Shown here piece by piece: positions 24,735-32,467 of a DNA stretch of 64,000 nt. The translations under genes were made by a program, and so were the position numbers. The first letter of the stretch is position 1. Every line of letters starts with the position of its first letter. The stretch lies in the NCBI GenBank assembly GCA_965243415.1, contig OZ251549.1, positions 4,402,001 to 4,466,000 on the forward strand, in the 5' to 3' direction. A model generated the notes under the pieces. The model was not told the DNA's origin, did not search any database, and saw only the letters and a list, made by a program, of their open reading frames with translations. The stretch is from G965204755 sp965243415. Its GTDB lineage: Bacteria > Acidobacteriota > Vicinamibacteria > Marinacidobacterales > Marinacidobacteraceae.

Positions 24735-26507
24735 CTATCGGGAGGCGCCGGAGGGCGTGGCGGCCTCCCGGCGGTAGCGCACTTCGCCGCCGACGATGGT
24801 GAGTTCGACCTTCGCGTCGCGCACTTCGGCGTCGGGGACGGTGAGGAGGTCGCGGTCGAGGACGACGAGGTCCGCGTACTTGCCGGGGGTGAGGCTGCCC
24901 TTCACTTCTTCTTCGAAGGCGGCCCAGGCGTTGGCCAGGGTGTAGGAGTGCAGCGCTTCCATCCGGGTCATCGCCTGCTCCGGATAGAAGCGGCTGCCGT
25001 CCCGGAGTTCGCGGGCGATCGAGGCGTGGAAACTGGGGATTGGATCCAGGTCCTCCACCGGGGCGTCGGTGCCGTTGCCGACCACCGCGCCGGAGTCGAG
25101 GAGCGCCCGCCAGGGGTAGGCGCCGGTGCGGGCGCGCTCGTCGCCCAGTTTCTCCGGCACCCAGGGGCCGTCGGAAGTGGCGTGGACCGCCTGCATGGCG
25201 GCGATGACGCCGAGTTCGCCGAAGCGGGGGATGTCGTCCGGATGGAGGTGCTGGGCGTGTTCGATGCGGAAGCGCAGGTCGGCGCCGTCCACCCCGGCGG
25301 CGGCGAAGGCCCGTTCGTAGAGGTCGAGGATCTCGCGGTTGCCCCGGTCGCCGATGGCATGGGTATTGACCTGGAATCCCTCGCGGATGGCGATCCGCAC
25401 CGTTTCCTCGATGTCGCCGAGTTCCTCGAGCACCAGTCCTTCGCTGGAAGGCATGTCGTCGTAGGGCGCCAGCAGCCAGGCGCCGTGCGCGCCGAGCGCC
25501 CCGTCCACCTGCCGCTTGATGGAGCGGACGGTGAGGTAGCCGTTCGCGTGGTTCTCCAGGAAGTGGTCGGCGAGACGGGCGTCCAACTCCTCGTTGGACT
25601 CGCCGCGCACCATGACATAGAGGCGGATCGGCAGCCGCCCGGCCTCGGCCATCTCCCGGAAGAAGGCGATGAGTTCGAAGGAGGAGCCGGCGTCCTGGAA
25701 ACTGGTGATTCCCTTCCGCAGCGATTCCTCGGCGGCGAGTTCGAGTTGGGTCTCCATCTCGGCGCGGATCTCTTCGTCGCTGCGTTCGGCGCGGGCGCGG
25801 TCCCGGGCGCGGGAGACCAGGCGCTGGGCGGTCTCCCGGAGGGCGCCGGTGGCGCGGCCGTCGGCGTCGCGGACGATGGTGCCGCCGGGCGGGTCCGGGG
25901 TGTCGTCGGTGATCCCGGCCAGTTCCATCGCCAGGGCGTTCGCGAAGGCGGCGTGGCCGCTGGCGTGGCGCAGCAGGACCGGGTGCTGCGGGGAGATCTC
26001 GGAGAGGCCGAGGTGGTGCGGGAGGTCTTCGACGGCGCCCGGCGGGGCTTCGTCCCACTTCTCCTGGTGCCAGCCGCGGCCTTCGATCCAGGCGCCGGCG
26101 GGGGCTTCGGCGACGGCTTCGGCGACCAGGTCCACGATGCGGTTCCAGTTCTCCACCTCGCCCAGTTTCAGGATCATCTGCGCGTTGCCGACGCCCATGA
26201 AGTGGCCGTGGCCCTCGATGAACCCGGGGATGGCGAGGCGGCCGTCCAGTTGGATGACTTCGGTGTCGGGGCCGAGGTACCTCTCGATGTCCCCGGTGTC
26301 GCCGACGGCCGCGATCCGGTCGCCGCGGACGGCGATGGCCTCCGCTTCGGGAAGGTCGTCGTCCACGGTGACGACGCGGCCGTTCAGGAGGACCAGGTCG
26401 GCCGGCCCGCCTTCCGGCGGCGGGGGGCTGCCGCAGGCGGCGAGGGCGAGGAGGGCGGCGGCCGCGGGGAGGGAGCGGAGGAGCGGTTGGAGTCGGAAAC
26501 GGAGCAT
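24735..26507 (-). CDS. lipoprotein amidohydrolase, YtcJ-like (Amidohydro_3)
   Basis: A 590-residue lipoprotein (lipobox LALAAC near residue 25) carrying a full metal-dependent hydrolase domain. Visible motifs are IPGFIEGHGHFMG (HxH), VRSIKRQVDGALGAHG (bridging Lys region), VNTHAIGDRGN, FRIEHAQHLHPDD and GNGTDAPVEDLDP, with the terminal sandwich LTPGKYADLVVLDRD. It shares the family but not close identity with the neighbouring amidohydrolase, from which it is separated by about 280 bases on the same strand. A periplasm-facing amidase acting on scavenged amides or peptides is a sensible guess; the exact substrate cannot be read from sequence. Confidence 0.87.
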   Translation of the reverse strand: MLRFRLQPLLRSLPAAAALLALAACGSPPPPEGGPADLVLLNGRVVTVDDDLPEAEAIAVRGDRIAAVGDTGDIERYLGPDTEVIQLDGRLAIPGFIEGHGHFMGVGNAQMILKLGEVENWNRIVDLVAEAVAEAPAGAWIEGRGWHQEKWDEAPPGAVEDLPHHLGLSEISPQHPVLLRHASGHAAFANALAMELAGITDDTPDPPGGTIVRDADGRATGALRETAQRLVSRARDRARAERSDEEIRAEMETQLELAAEESLRKGITSFQDAGSSFELIAFFREMAEAGRLPIRLYVMVRGESNEELDARLADHFLENHANGYLTVRSIKRQVDGALGAHGAWLLAPYDDMPSSEGLVLEELGDIEETVRIAIREGFQVNTHAIGDRGNREILDLYERAFAAAGVDGADLRFRIEHAQHLHPDDIPRFGELGVIAAMQAVHATSDGPWVPEKLGDERARTGAYPWRALLDSGAVVGNGTDAPVEDLDPIPSFHASIARELRDGSRFYPEQAMTRMEALHSYTLANAWAAFEEEVKGSLTPGKYADLVVLDRDLLTVPDAEVRDAKVELTIVGGEVRYRREAATPSGASR

Positions 26508-26817
26508 GGATCGGAGCCCGGCCGCGCGGGGCGGCCCGGAGAGTGGGGGTGGGGAAGGCGGAGCCGAGAGGACAGCGGCGGAAGTATCGCCGGCGCGGCG
26601 GAGGCGCGGGACCCATGGGACGAGTCGGGCGACCGGGATGCGGCGCGGGGACCGTTGCCGGCGCGGCTACCGAACCGCACGTGGCGCCGGGGCCGGAGGG
26701 CGATGTCCCGGTCCCCGTTCGCGGGAGGCCGAGGCGCGGACCACGCAGCCGAGCGGTCTACGCCGCGACTCGGCGAGGCCTACCGGGCGGCAGGCGACCT
26801 GCCGACGCTCCCCGCGC
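26508..26817. other. intergenic region upstream of the lipoprotein amidohydrolase
   Basis: A 310-bp GC-rich stretch between two minus-strand genes. It presumably holds the amidohydrolase promoter and the end of the STAS/ATPase transcript. I see no gene or distinct repeat. Confidence 0.35.
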
Positions 26818-28209
26818 TCACCGTCCGGCGCCCTCCGCGGACGGGTTCAGGCCGCGCACGGGAAATCGCGCCGCCGCAGTCTGCGCCACACGCTGAAGGA
26901 TCGCCTCGTCCACCAGTCCATGGACGTTCGGTTCCATCCCGATGCACCGTACGCGGGCCATGAACACGAGCGGCGTGAGTTCTACGAACAGTTTTCCGAT
27001 GAACTCATCGGCGAAACTGCTGGAGACCAACGGAATCCCCTGCCAGTCGAGGACGAGCGGCTTCTTCGGCGCGGCGTCCAACAAGTTGTGGCACTTGGTC
27101 CGAAGTTGACGCCCGGCGATCCGCGTCCCGAATCCGACCCGTTCCTCCTGCAACCGCAACCTCAGTGCGCTCGCGTCGTCCGTTTCATAGGAGGACTCGA
27201 TGATGTCGACGGGAGTGAAAGATTGGCCGCCGAAGTCGAGCGCTTCGGACAGTCGAAAGCGGGTGTCCATGTCGAGCGCCACATAGACGAAGGCGCCGGC
27301 AAACCGGTGATCCTCCTGTCGGTACAGAGTGGCTCTGCTCGGCGACACTTCCAGGGCGGCAGTTCCGGAGAGGATTCCGAACTCCCCGTCGGAGTGGGCG
27401 GCGATCCGTATGGCGCCCGCGAGCCCGTTGCCCTGTCCGTCAGCGGGGTTGCGTGTCGTTCCTTTCTCGATTGCTCTCAAGACTGCTTGTTCATCGGCAT
27501 CGAGATCGGGATGACCCTCTCGCAGCGAAGCGAGGAAACCCCGGCCGGAATCAGCGACGGCGATCTCCACACGGCGTGATTCCGCGAAAGTGTTGACCTG
27601 GAGGAAACCGCCTTCCGCACACTCTGCGTGATTCAAGACATTGTCCATGATCTCGTTCAACGCCCACCCCAAACCAGCGATGACACCCCGTTCCAGTCGG
27701 AGCGACTGCATCACGACGCCCAGAGCAGCATCCACGAGATCATCCTGCCGGGCCGGTTCGGAAAACCGAAGAGCCGGCAAGTGCCGCCCGGCTCCCACGG
27801 ACCTCGGCTCGTGGCGATCCGGGTCCAGAAAATGCGCCCAATTGGCGTTCACGAACAGCCGACGGAGGGTCGGATCCATCGGCATCACGACCGACACCTC
27901 GGTCCCGCCGCGTCGCAACGCATCTGCTCCGGCGAGGAGGGGCAGCATCCCGCGAGGAAAGGCCGCCTCGCAGTCAGAGAAATCGAAGACGACCCCAGTG
28001 AAACCGCGCTCGTTCCCTTCGGGGAGGTTCCGAAGGAACTGCCGATGGGCAAGAGGATTCACCCTACCTACGAAGCGGAAGCGATTTCCGTCACGCCGGA
28101 CGACACGCGGAGCCCGGTCGTCGGTCCGCGCCTCCTGGGCGATGCGCCCCCTGGGGTCAACCGACACGGCAAGCAGATCTTCCGCAGGAAACGTGGCGTC
28201 GCCCCACAC
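26818..28209 (-). CDS. STAS - GHKL ATPase - STAS-like (DUF4325) fusion protein
   Basis: A 463-residue protein with three parts. Residues 45-135 look like a STAS domain (GVVFDFSDCEAAFP, EVSVVMPMD). Residues 155-290 are a histidine-kinase-type ATPase with N-box ALNEIMDNVLNHA (E185, N190), G1 box DSGRGF and G2 box GQGNGLAGA. Residues 330-450 form a STAS-like DUF4325 domain (PLVLDWQGIPLVSSSFADEFIG). There is no dimerisation or phospho-His domain, so it is not a sensor kinase. The mix recalls SpoIIAA/SpoIIAB-type partner switching packed in one chain. The start is uncertain: the GTG at 28209 gives the full STAS domain, but a GTG at 28167 has a better GGAAGA upstream. It is divergent from the FAH-family gene. 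Confidence 0.72.
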   Translation of the reverse strand: MWGDATFPAEDLLAVSVDPRGRIAQEARTDDRAPRVVRRDGNRFRFVGRVNPLAHRQFLRNLPEGNERGFTGVVFDFSDCEAAFPRGMLPLLAGADALRRGGTEVSVVMPMDPTLRRLFVNANWAHFLDPDRHEPRSVGAGRHLPALRFSEPARQDDLVDAALGVVMQSLRLERGVIAGLGWALNEIMDNVLNHAECAEGGFLQVNTFAESRRVEIAVADSGRGFLASLREGHPDLDADEQAVLRAIEKGTTRNPADGQGNGLAGAIRIAAHSDGEFGILSGTAALEVSPSRATLYRQEDHRFAGAFVYVALDMDTRFRLSEALDFGGQSFTPVDIIESSYETDDASALRLRLQEERVGFGTRIAGRQLRTKCHNLLDAAPKKPLVLDWQGIPLVSSSFADEFIGKLFVELTPLVFMARVRCIGMEPNVHGLVDEAILQRVAQTAAARFPVRGLNPSAEGAGR

Positions 28210-28347
28210 CGGGCACGGCTACCAACCGTTGACGCCCGTGAGGCGCGGGCCGGCGGCTCAGAAATCGGAACGGCAAGGACCTGATATTACCTTCCGTCCG
28301 CGTCGTGACTTCGTAAGAACGGGAACCCCGGGTAGCATCCGCGCGCC

Positions 28348-29178
28348 ATGCGGTTCGCCACTCTCGATCTTCCCGGCGACGGGGCGACGCCCGTCGCCAT
28401 CTCGCCGGACGGTACCCGGTACTCCCCGCTCCCCGGAGGCGGGGCGCTCGTGGAGCATCTCGATCGCGGGGCGGCGACCGCGGAGCCGGACTGGGAGGCG
28501 GCGCCGGCGATCGACGAGGTTCGCTTCGCGCCGCCGGTGCCCCGGCCGGGGGCGATCTGGTGCGTGGGGCTGAACTACGAGGACCACCGGCTGGAGACCG
28601 GGAAGGCGCGGGCCGAGCATCCCACCCTGTTCATGCGCTTCCCGGTCTGCCTGGTCGGCCACGGGGAGGCGATCCTCCGGCCCCGGGTCTCGGAGAAACT
28701 GGACTACGAGGGGGAACTGGCGGTCGTCATCGGGAAGGCCGGCCGGCATATCCCCGAGGAGGAGGCGCTCGAGTACGTGGCCGGATACGCCTGCTTCGAC
28801 GACGCCTCGGTGCGCGACTTCCAGGCGCACAGCACCCAATTCGGCCCCGGCAAGAACTTCTACCGCACCGGCGGGTTCGGGCCCTGGATCGTCTCCGCCG
28901 ACGAGATCCCCGACCCGCAGGCGCTCGCCATCGAGACCCGGCTGAACGGCGAAGTGGTGCAGCAGAGCCACACCTCCCGGATGACCTACCCGGTGCGCGA
29001 ACTGATCTCCTACCTGTCCCAGATCACCCCGCTGCTCCCCGGCGATGTCATCGCCACCGGCACCCCCTCCGGCGTCGGCATGGCCCGGAAACCGCCGCTC
29101 TACATGAAGCCCGGCGACTTGGTGGAAGTCGAGATCGAGCGCGTCGGAATCCTCCGAAACCCGGTCGCCGCCGAGTAG
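28348..29178 (+). CDS. fumarylacetoacetate hydrolase family protein
   Basis: A 276-residue FAH-superfamily enzyme. The catalytic core opens at IWCVGLNYEDHRLETG; metal ligands sit in KLDYEGELAVVIGKAG and ACFDDASVRDFQ; and QFGPGKNFYRTGGFGPWI, VIATGTPSGVGMA and KPGDLVEVEIERVG complete the family signature. Such proteins cleave or isomerise 2-keto acids (2-hydroxyhepta-2,4-diene-1,7-dioate isomerase, acylpyruvase) in aromatic or amino-acid breakdown. No pathway genes are adjacent, so the substrate is unassigned. The length is normal and the domain intact. Confidence 0.88.
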   Translation: MRFATLDLPGDGATPVAISPDGTRYSPLPGGGALVEHLDRGAATAEPDWEAAPAIDEVRFAPPVPRPGAIWCVGLNYEDHRLETGKARAEHPTLFMRFPVCLVGHGEAILRPRVSEKLDYEGELAVVIGKAGRHIPEEEALEYVAGYACFDDASVRDFQAHSTQFGPGKNFYRTGGFGPWIVSADEIPDPQALAIETRLNGEVVQQSHTSRMTYPVRELISYLSQITPLLPGDVIATGTPSGVGMARKPPLYMKPGDLVEVEIERVGILRNPVAAE

Positions 29179-29284
29179 GGCGCTTCCCCTCCGGGTCGGA
29201 GTCCGAGCCGGGAGGTGACCGGCGACTCGTCGGTCCCGGAGTGCTCTTCGCTCCGTACCGCCGGCAATCGTGGACGCATCGACC

Positions 29285-29475
29285 TGCCGAGCGCCGAGCA
29301 GCATTTCTCCTGGACCCGGTCGCGCCGCCCAGTGTCCTCGATGAAATCCATTTCGCCGGTATGGAAGAGATCGACACCGATGGCTCCCGGAGTTCGAGGA
29401 GCCGTTCGAAGATCGTCTTCCGTACGGAGAGCGTGAACGGCCCCCTCACATAGGAGCCGTCGTTACGCTGCCACC
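29285..29475 (-). pseudogene. partial duplicate of the 3' end of the DndC-like gene
   Basis: This stretch repeats the last 65 or so codons of the DndC-like gene (29530-29720) at an offset of about 244 bases. It is readable as NDGSYVRGPFTLSVRKTIF and ERLLELRE, then, after a one-base deletion, in another frame as MDFIEDTGRRDRVQEKC. It has no start or upstream half, so it is a gene-end fragment left by a local tandem duplication, not a functional gene. Confidence 0.7.
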
Positions 29476-29498
29476 GGCGGGGCGCGGGGCGGTCGGGG

Positions 29499-30602
29499 TC
29501 ACGCCCGCGCCGGAATCCCAAAGGTGTTGCGGAGCGCCAGGCGGCATTCCTCATGGACCCGGTCTCGACGCCAGGTGTCCTCGATGAATGCGATCTCCCC
29601 GGGATGGATCAGATCGACGCCGAGGGCGTCCCGGAGTTCGAGGAGCCGTTCGAAGATCGTCTCCCGGACGGAGAGCGTGAACGGCCCCATCACATAGGAA
29701 CCGTCGCTCCGTTGCCTCACGTTGCCGTCGCGGTGCGTGCGGTCGCGGTTCGCATCGTCGTCCCGGAGGGCGAACAGCCAGTCCCGGAATGCGAACAGTC
29801 GCTCCCTGGCCCCGGCGTCCCCGTAGAGCGCGATCAGGTCCCGGTGCGTCCCGCCCCACGGCGGATCTCCCTGCCCCAGGATCCTCCATACCTCGTCGTC
29901 GTCGAGTCCGACGAGGGGCGCGAATCTCGGGCAACCGTCCGAATGGCGGCAGTTCCGGTTGGCGGCGCCCACGCCTCGCTTCGTCGTCGAGCGCGTTCGC
30001 GTCTCCGCCTTCAGGGTTCCGACGAGCAGGACGACCTCCTCGTCGGGGGGCGCCGACCGTTCCAGAAGTCGGTTCGTGGGTCGGACTCGCATCCGATCAC
30101 TGCGCCAGCGGAAGGCGCCGGTGCGGGGCATGAGGCCCCGTCCGATCACCTCGACCCAGAAGGTTCGGTCGATGTACGTCCGTGGGTATCGGAGGGTGAA
30201 CGGCAGGCCGCGCCGGCGAGCCTCCTGGTGGATGGCGCTCGGGCCGTGGCGCAGGCGGGCGCTGACGAGCGGAGATTCGACGAGCCGGTCGTTTCCGGCG
30301 AGCACGATCGGCCGGCGCCGTTCCGTCTCCGGGAGGGCCTCGACCACCTCCCAGACCAATTGCAGGAGAAGGGTGGAGTACTCGCCGCCGGTGTAGGCGA
30401 CGACCCAGGGACGCCGGTCTTCCCGGAGATACGCCCGGCGGATGGCATGCATCGTCTCGCCCAGCCGCGTCGTCGGCCGGGTCGCCTTGAGCCCGGTGGT
30501 CACCGGGCCGGTGACCGGAACGGACCTCGGGGGAGCCGGTTCGCCGGGGGGGCAGGTTCCCGGGAGCGCCGAGGCGTCCGGGTCGCTTCGCCGGGCCGTC
30601 AT
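29499..30602 (-). CDS. DndC-like (PAPS-reductase superfamily) protein lacking Fe-S and PP-loop residues
   Basis: The ATG at 30602 sits 10 bases after AAGGAGG and gives 367 residues. The match to DNA-phosphorothioation protein DndC runs almost end to end: RPWVVAYTGGEYSTLLLQL, FWVEVIGRGLMP, RWRSDRMRVRPTNRLLE, LLVGTLKAETRTRS, PPWGGTHRDLIALY, RDWLFALRDD and GPFTLSVRETIFERLLEL. Two key features are altered. The PP-loop SGGKDS of DndC is TGGEYS (71-76), and the roughly 35-residue segment with the four Fe-S cysteines, expected after residue 260, is absent. No dndB, dndD or dndE lies nearby. It may be a repurposed or inactive paralogue. Its 3' end has been partly duplicated downstream. Confidence 0.75.
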   Translation of the reverse strand: MTARRSDPDASALPGTCPPGEPAPPRSVPVTGPVTTGLKATRPTTRLGETMHAIRRAYLREDRRPWVVAYTGGEYSTLLLQLVWEVVEALPETERRRPIVLAGNDRLVESPLVSARLRHGPSAIHQEARRRGLPFTLRYPRTYIDRTFWVEVIGRGLMPRTGAFRWRSDRMRVRPTNRLLERSAPPDEEVVLLVGTLKAETRTRSTTKRGVGAANRNCRHSDGCPRFAPLVGLDDDEVWRILGQGDPPWGGTHRDLIALYGDAGARERLFAFRDWLFALRDDDANRDRTHRDGNVRQRSDGSYVMGPFTLSVRETIFERLLELRDALGVDLIHPGEIAFIEDTWRRDRVHEECRLALRNTFGIPARA

Positions 30603-30778
30603 GAGCAGTGTCCTCCTTCGCCGGACGGACGGCCCCTCCACCGGGGGCGGGAGGTCCCATCCCTTGCCGATGACGGGAAACGTAGCCGCCGGCCCGGACA
30701 CGGGTCGTCACTCCCGGCGCCTGGGAGTTCGCCGCCGGCGGCCCGCTCCCGGCCCCGGCCGCCTCCGGGGAAGGCGGG

Positions 30779-31831
30779 TCAGTAGCCGCGGCGGCGGTTC
30801 ACCACATTGCGGCGGGGGCGGCCGGCGAAGAAGCGGGTGAAGTTGTCGAGGGCGATGCGGAAGACCAGGGGGACATAGCGGTCGATGTCGTCGGCGCCCA
30901 CATGGGGGGTGAGGATCAGGTTCGGCGCGTGCCAGAGGTCGGACTCCGGAGGGAGGGGCTCCGGCCAGACGGTGTCGAGGAAGGCGCCGCCGACCCGGCC
31001 GCTGCGGAGCGCCTCGACGAGCGCCGGCTGGGAGACCAGGCGGCCGCGGCCCAGGTTCACGATCCCGGCGCCCCGGGGGAGGAGGGCGATCTCCTCCGGG
31101 CCCAGGATCTCCTCCGTCTCGCCGGTGAGGGGGGCGGCGAGGAGCACATAGTCGGCGCGGGGGAGCGCCTCGCGGAGGCGGGCCGAGGGGAAGAGTTCGT
31201 CCACGAAGCGGTGGGGACGGGCGGTGCGGCGGACTCCCAGCACCCGCATCCGCAGGGCGCGGGCGGCCTCGGCGGCGCCGGTGCCGACCGCGCCCAGGCC
31301 GATGACCAGGGCGGTCCTGCCTTCCAGGGTGCCGGTCTGGATCTTTCCCCACTCGCGGCGTTGCTGCTGGACCACGAAGCGCGGCAGGCGGGTGCGGAGG
31401 GAGACCAGGGCCATGAGCGCGTACTCGAAGCACTTCCTCGTGTGGACGCCGCTGGCGGTGAGCAGGGCCACCCGGGAGGGCAGCCAGTCGAGCGGGTAGA
31501 GGTGGTCCACCCCGGCGCCGATGAGTTGGATCCAGCGCAGGTTCGGGGCGCGCTCGGCGAGGCGGTCGCGGGGGAACTTCCAGCCGATGAGGACCTCGGC
31601 GTCGGCGACGCCCCGGTAGAAGCCGGCCTCGTCGTCGGAGTAGGTGGGGCGGAGGCGGGCGAAGGCCTCCGGGAATTCGCGGCCGGCGGCGCGGAAGCGG
31701 GCCTCGTCCAGCCGGTAGCCGCTGTCGTCGCCGGGGTCGGTGGCGAGGTGGACCCGCAGCGTCTCGGGGAGCGCCGGGCCGGGGCGCTCCTCCCCGTCGG
31801 GAGGTTCGGAACGGGGCGCGGGGTCGGGCAT
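30779..31831 (-). CDS. D-isomer-specific 2-hydroxyacid dehydrogenase
   Basis: A 350-residue NAD(P)-dependent dehydrogenase beginning at 31831 (MPDPAPRSEPPDG). The Rossmann motif LVIGLGAVGTGAAEAAR, the substrate-side Arg in NLGRGRLVSQPALVEAL, the Glu in FLDTVWPEPLPPESDLW and the catalytic His in LILTPHVGADD are all present in the usual order, so the enzyme should be active on a 2-keto/2-hydroxy acid such as glyoxylate or hydroxypyruvate. The N-terminal catalytic half is somewhat divergent. The gene stands alone, divergent from the amidase. Confidence 0.87.
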   Translation of the reverse strand: MPDPAPRSEPPDGEERPGPALPETLRVHLATDPGDDSGYRLDEARFRAAGREFPEAFARLRPTYSDDEAGFYRGVADAEVLIGWKFPRDRLAERAPNLRWIQLIGAGVDHLYPLDWLPSRVALLTASGVHTRKCFEYALMALVSLRTRLPRFVVQQQRREWGKIQTGTLEGRTALVIGLGAVGTGAAEAARALRMRVLGVRRTARPHRFVDELFPSARLREALPRADYVLLAAPLTGETEEILGPEEIALLPRGAGIVNLGRGRLVSQPALVEALRSGRVGGAFLDTVWPEPLPPESDLWHAPNLILTPHVGADDIDRYVPLVFRIALDNFTRFFAGRPRRNVVNRRRGY

Positions 31832-32467
31832 CGGGGACTGCGGGAACGGGGGCGGCGCGGGGAGTCCGGGGAAGCGGGGGAGCGTAACGGGGCCGGCGCC
31901 GGACGGAGTCGTGGTCGTCGGCGTCGGGCGCCGGGTCGCCGAGGTTCCCCCGGTTCGACGGGGCGGACCCTCGGGCGCGATCGGCGGCGGCGGAAGCCGG
32001 GGCGGAGGACTCCGCTCCCGAAGGGCCGGCCCCGCGTGCGGCCGGCAGCGATCGGTGTTGACGCTCACGCTCGCGGGGCAAGCGCCGCCGGCCGGGAGCG
32101 TGGCCGGTCGTGGCAACGCCTCGCCTCGTCCGGTCGGCCGGTGTCGGCGACCACCGGAAGCGGGGACAGGCGGCCCCCGCGGCGGCGGCCGGCCCCGGCC
32201 ACGCTGTCCGGTGTCCCGCCGCGTGTGCGCCAGTGCTTCATGAATGCCCCGGAGGGCGACGCCGAACCGGTCACCCGGCTGCGACGGGACGGCGGGGAGC
32301 GTACCGCTCCGGCGAGGGCGAAGGGTCGAGGCTGACTCGGCTGCGCGGCCGGCCGTGGCGGGCGGGGGCAGCGGCAGCGGACGACGGAGAACGGCGACGG
32401 CCCGGCGTCCGGAGCGTCGGGCCCCGGCGGGGCGGCGGGTGGCGGACGGCGGGGGGAACCGGCGACA
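31832..32467. other. intergenic region between divergent dehydrogenase and amidase genes
   Basis: A 636-bp GC-rich region. Several frames are open by composition but show no recognisable protein, signal peptide or ribosome-binding site. It should contain two divergent promoters; I see nothing else I can support. Confidence 0.35.

Noticed and set aside
29499..30602. A complete DNA phosphorothioation (Dnd) system
   Set aside because: Only a DndC-like gene is present, and it lacks the Fe-S and PP-loop residues needed for that chemistry.
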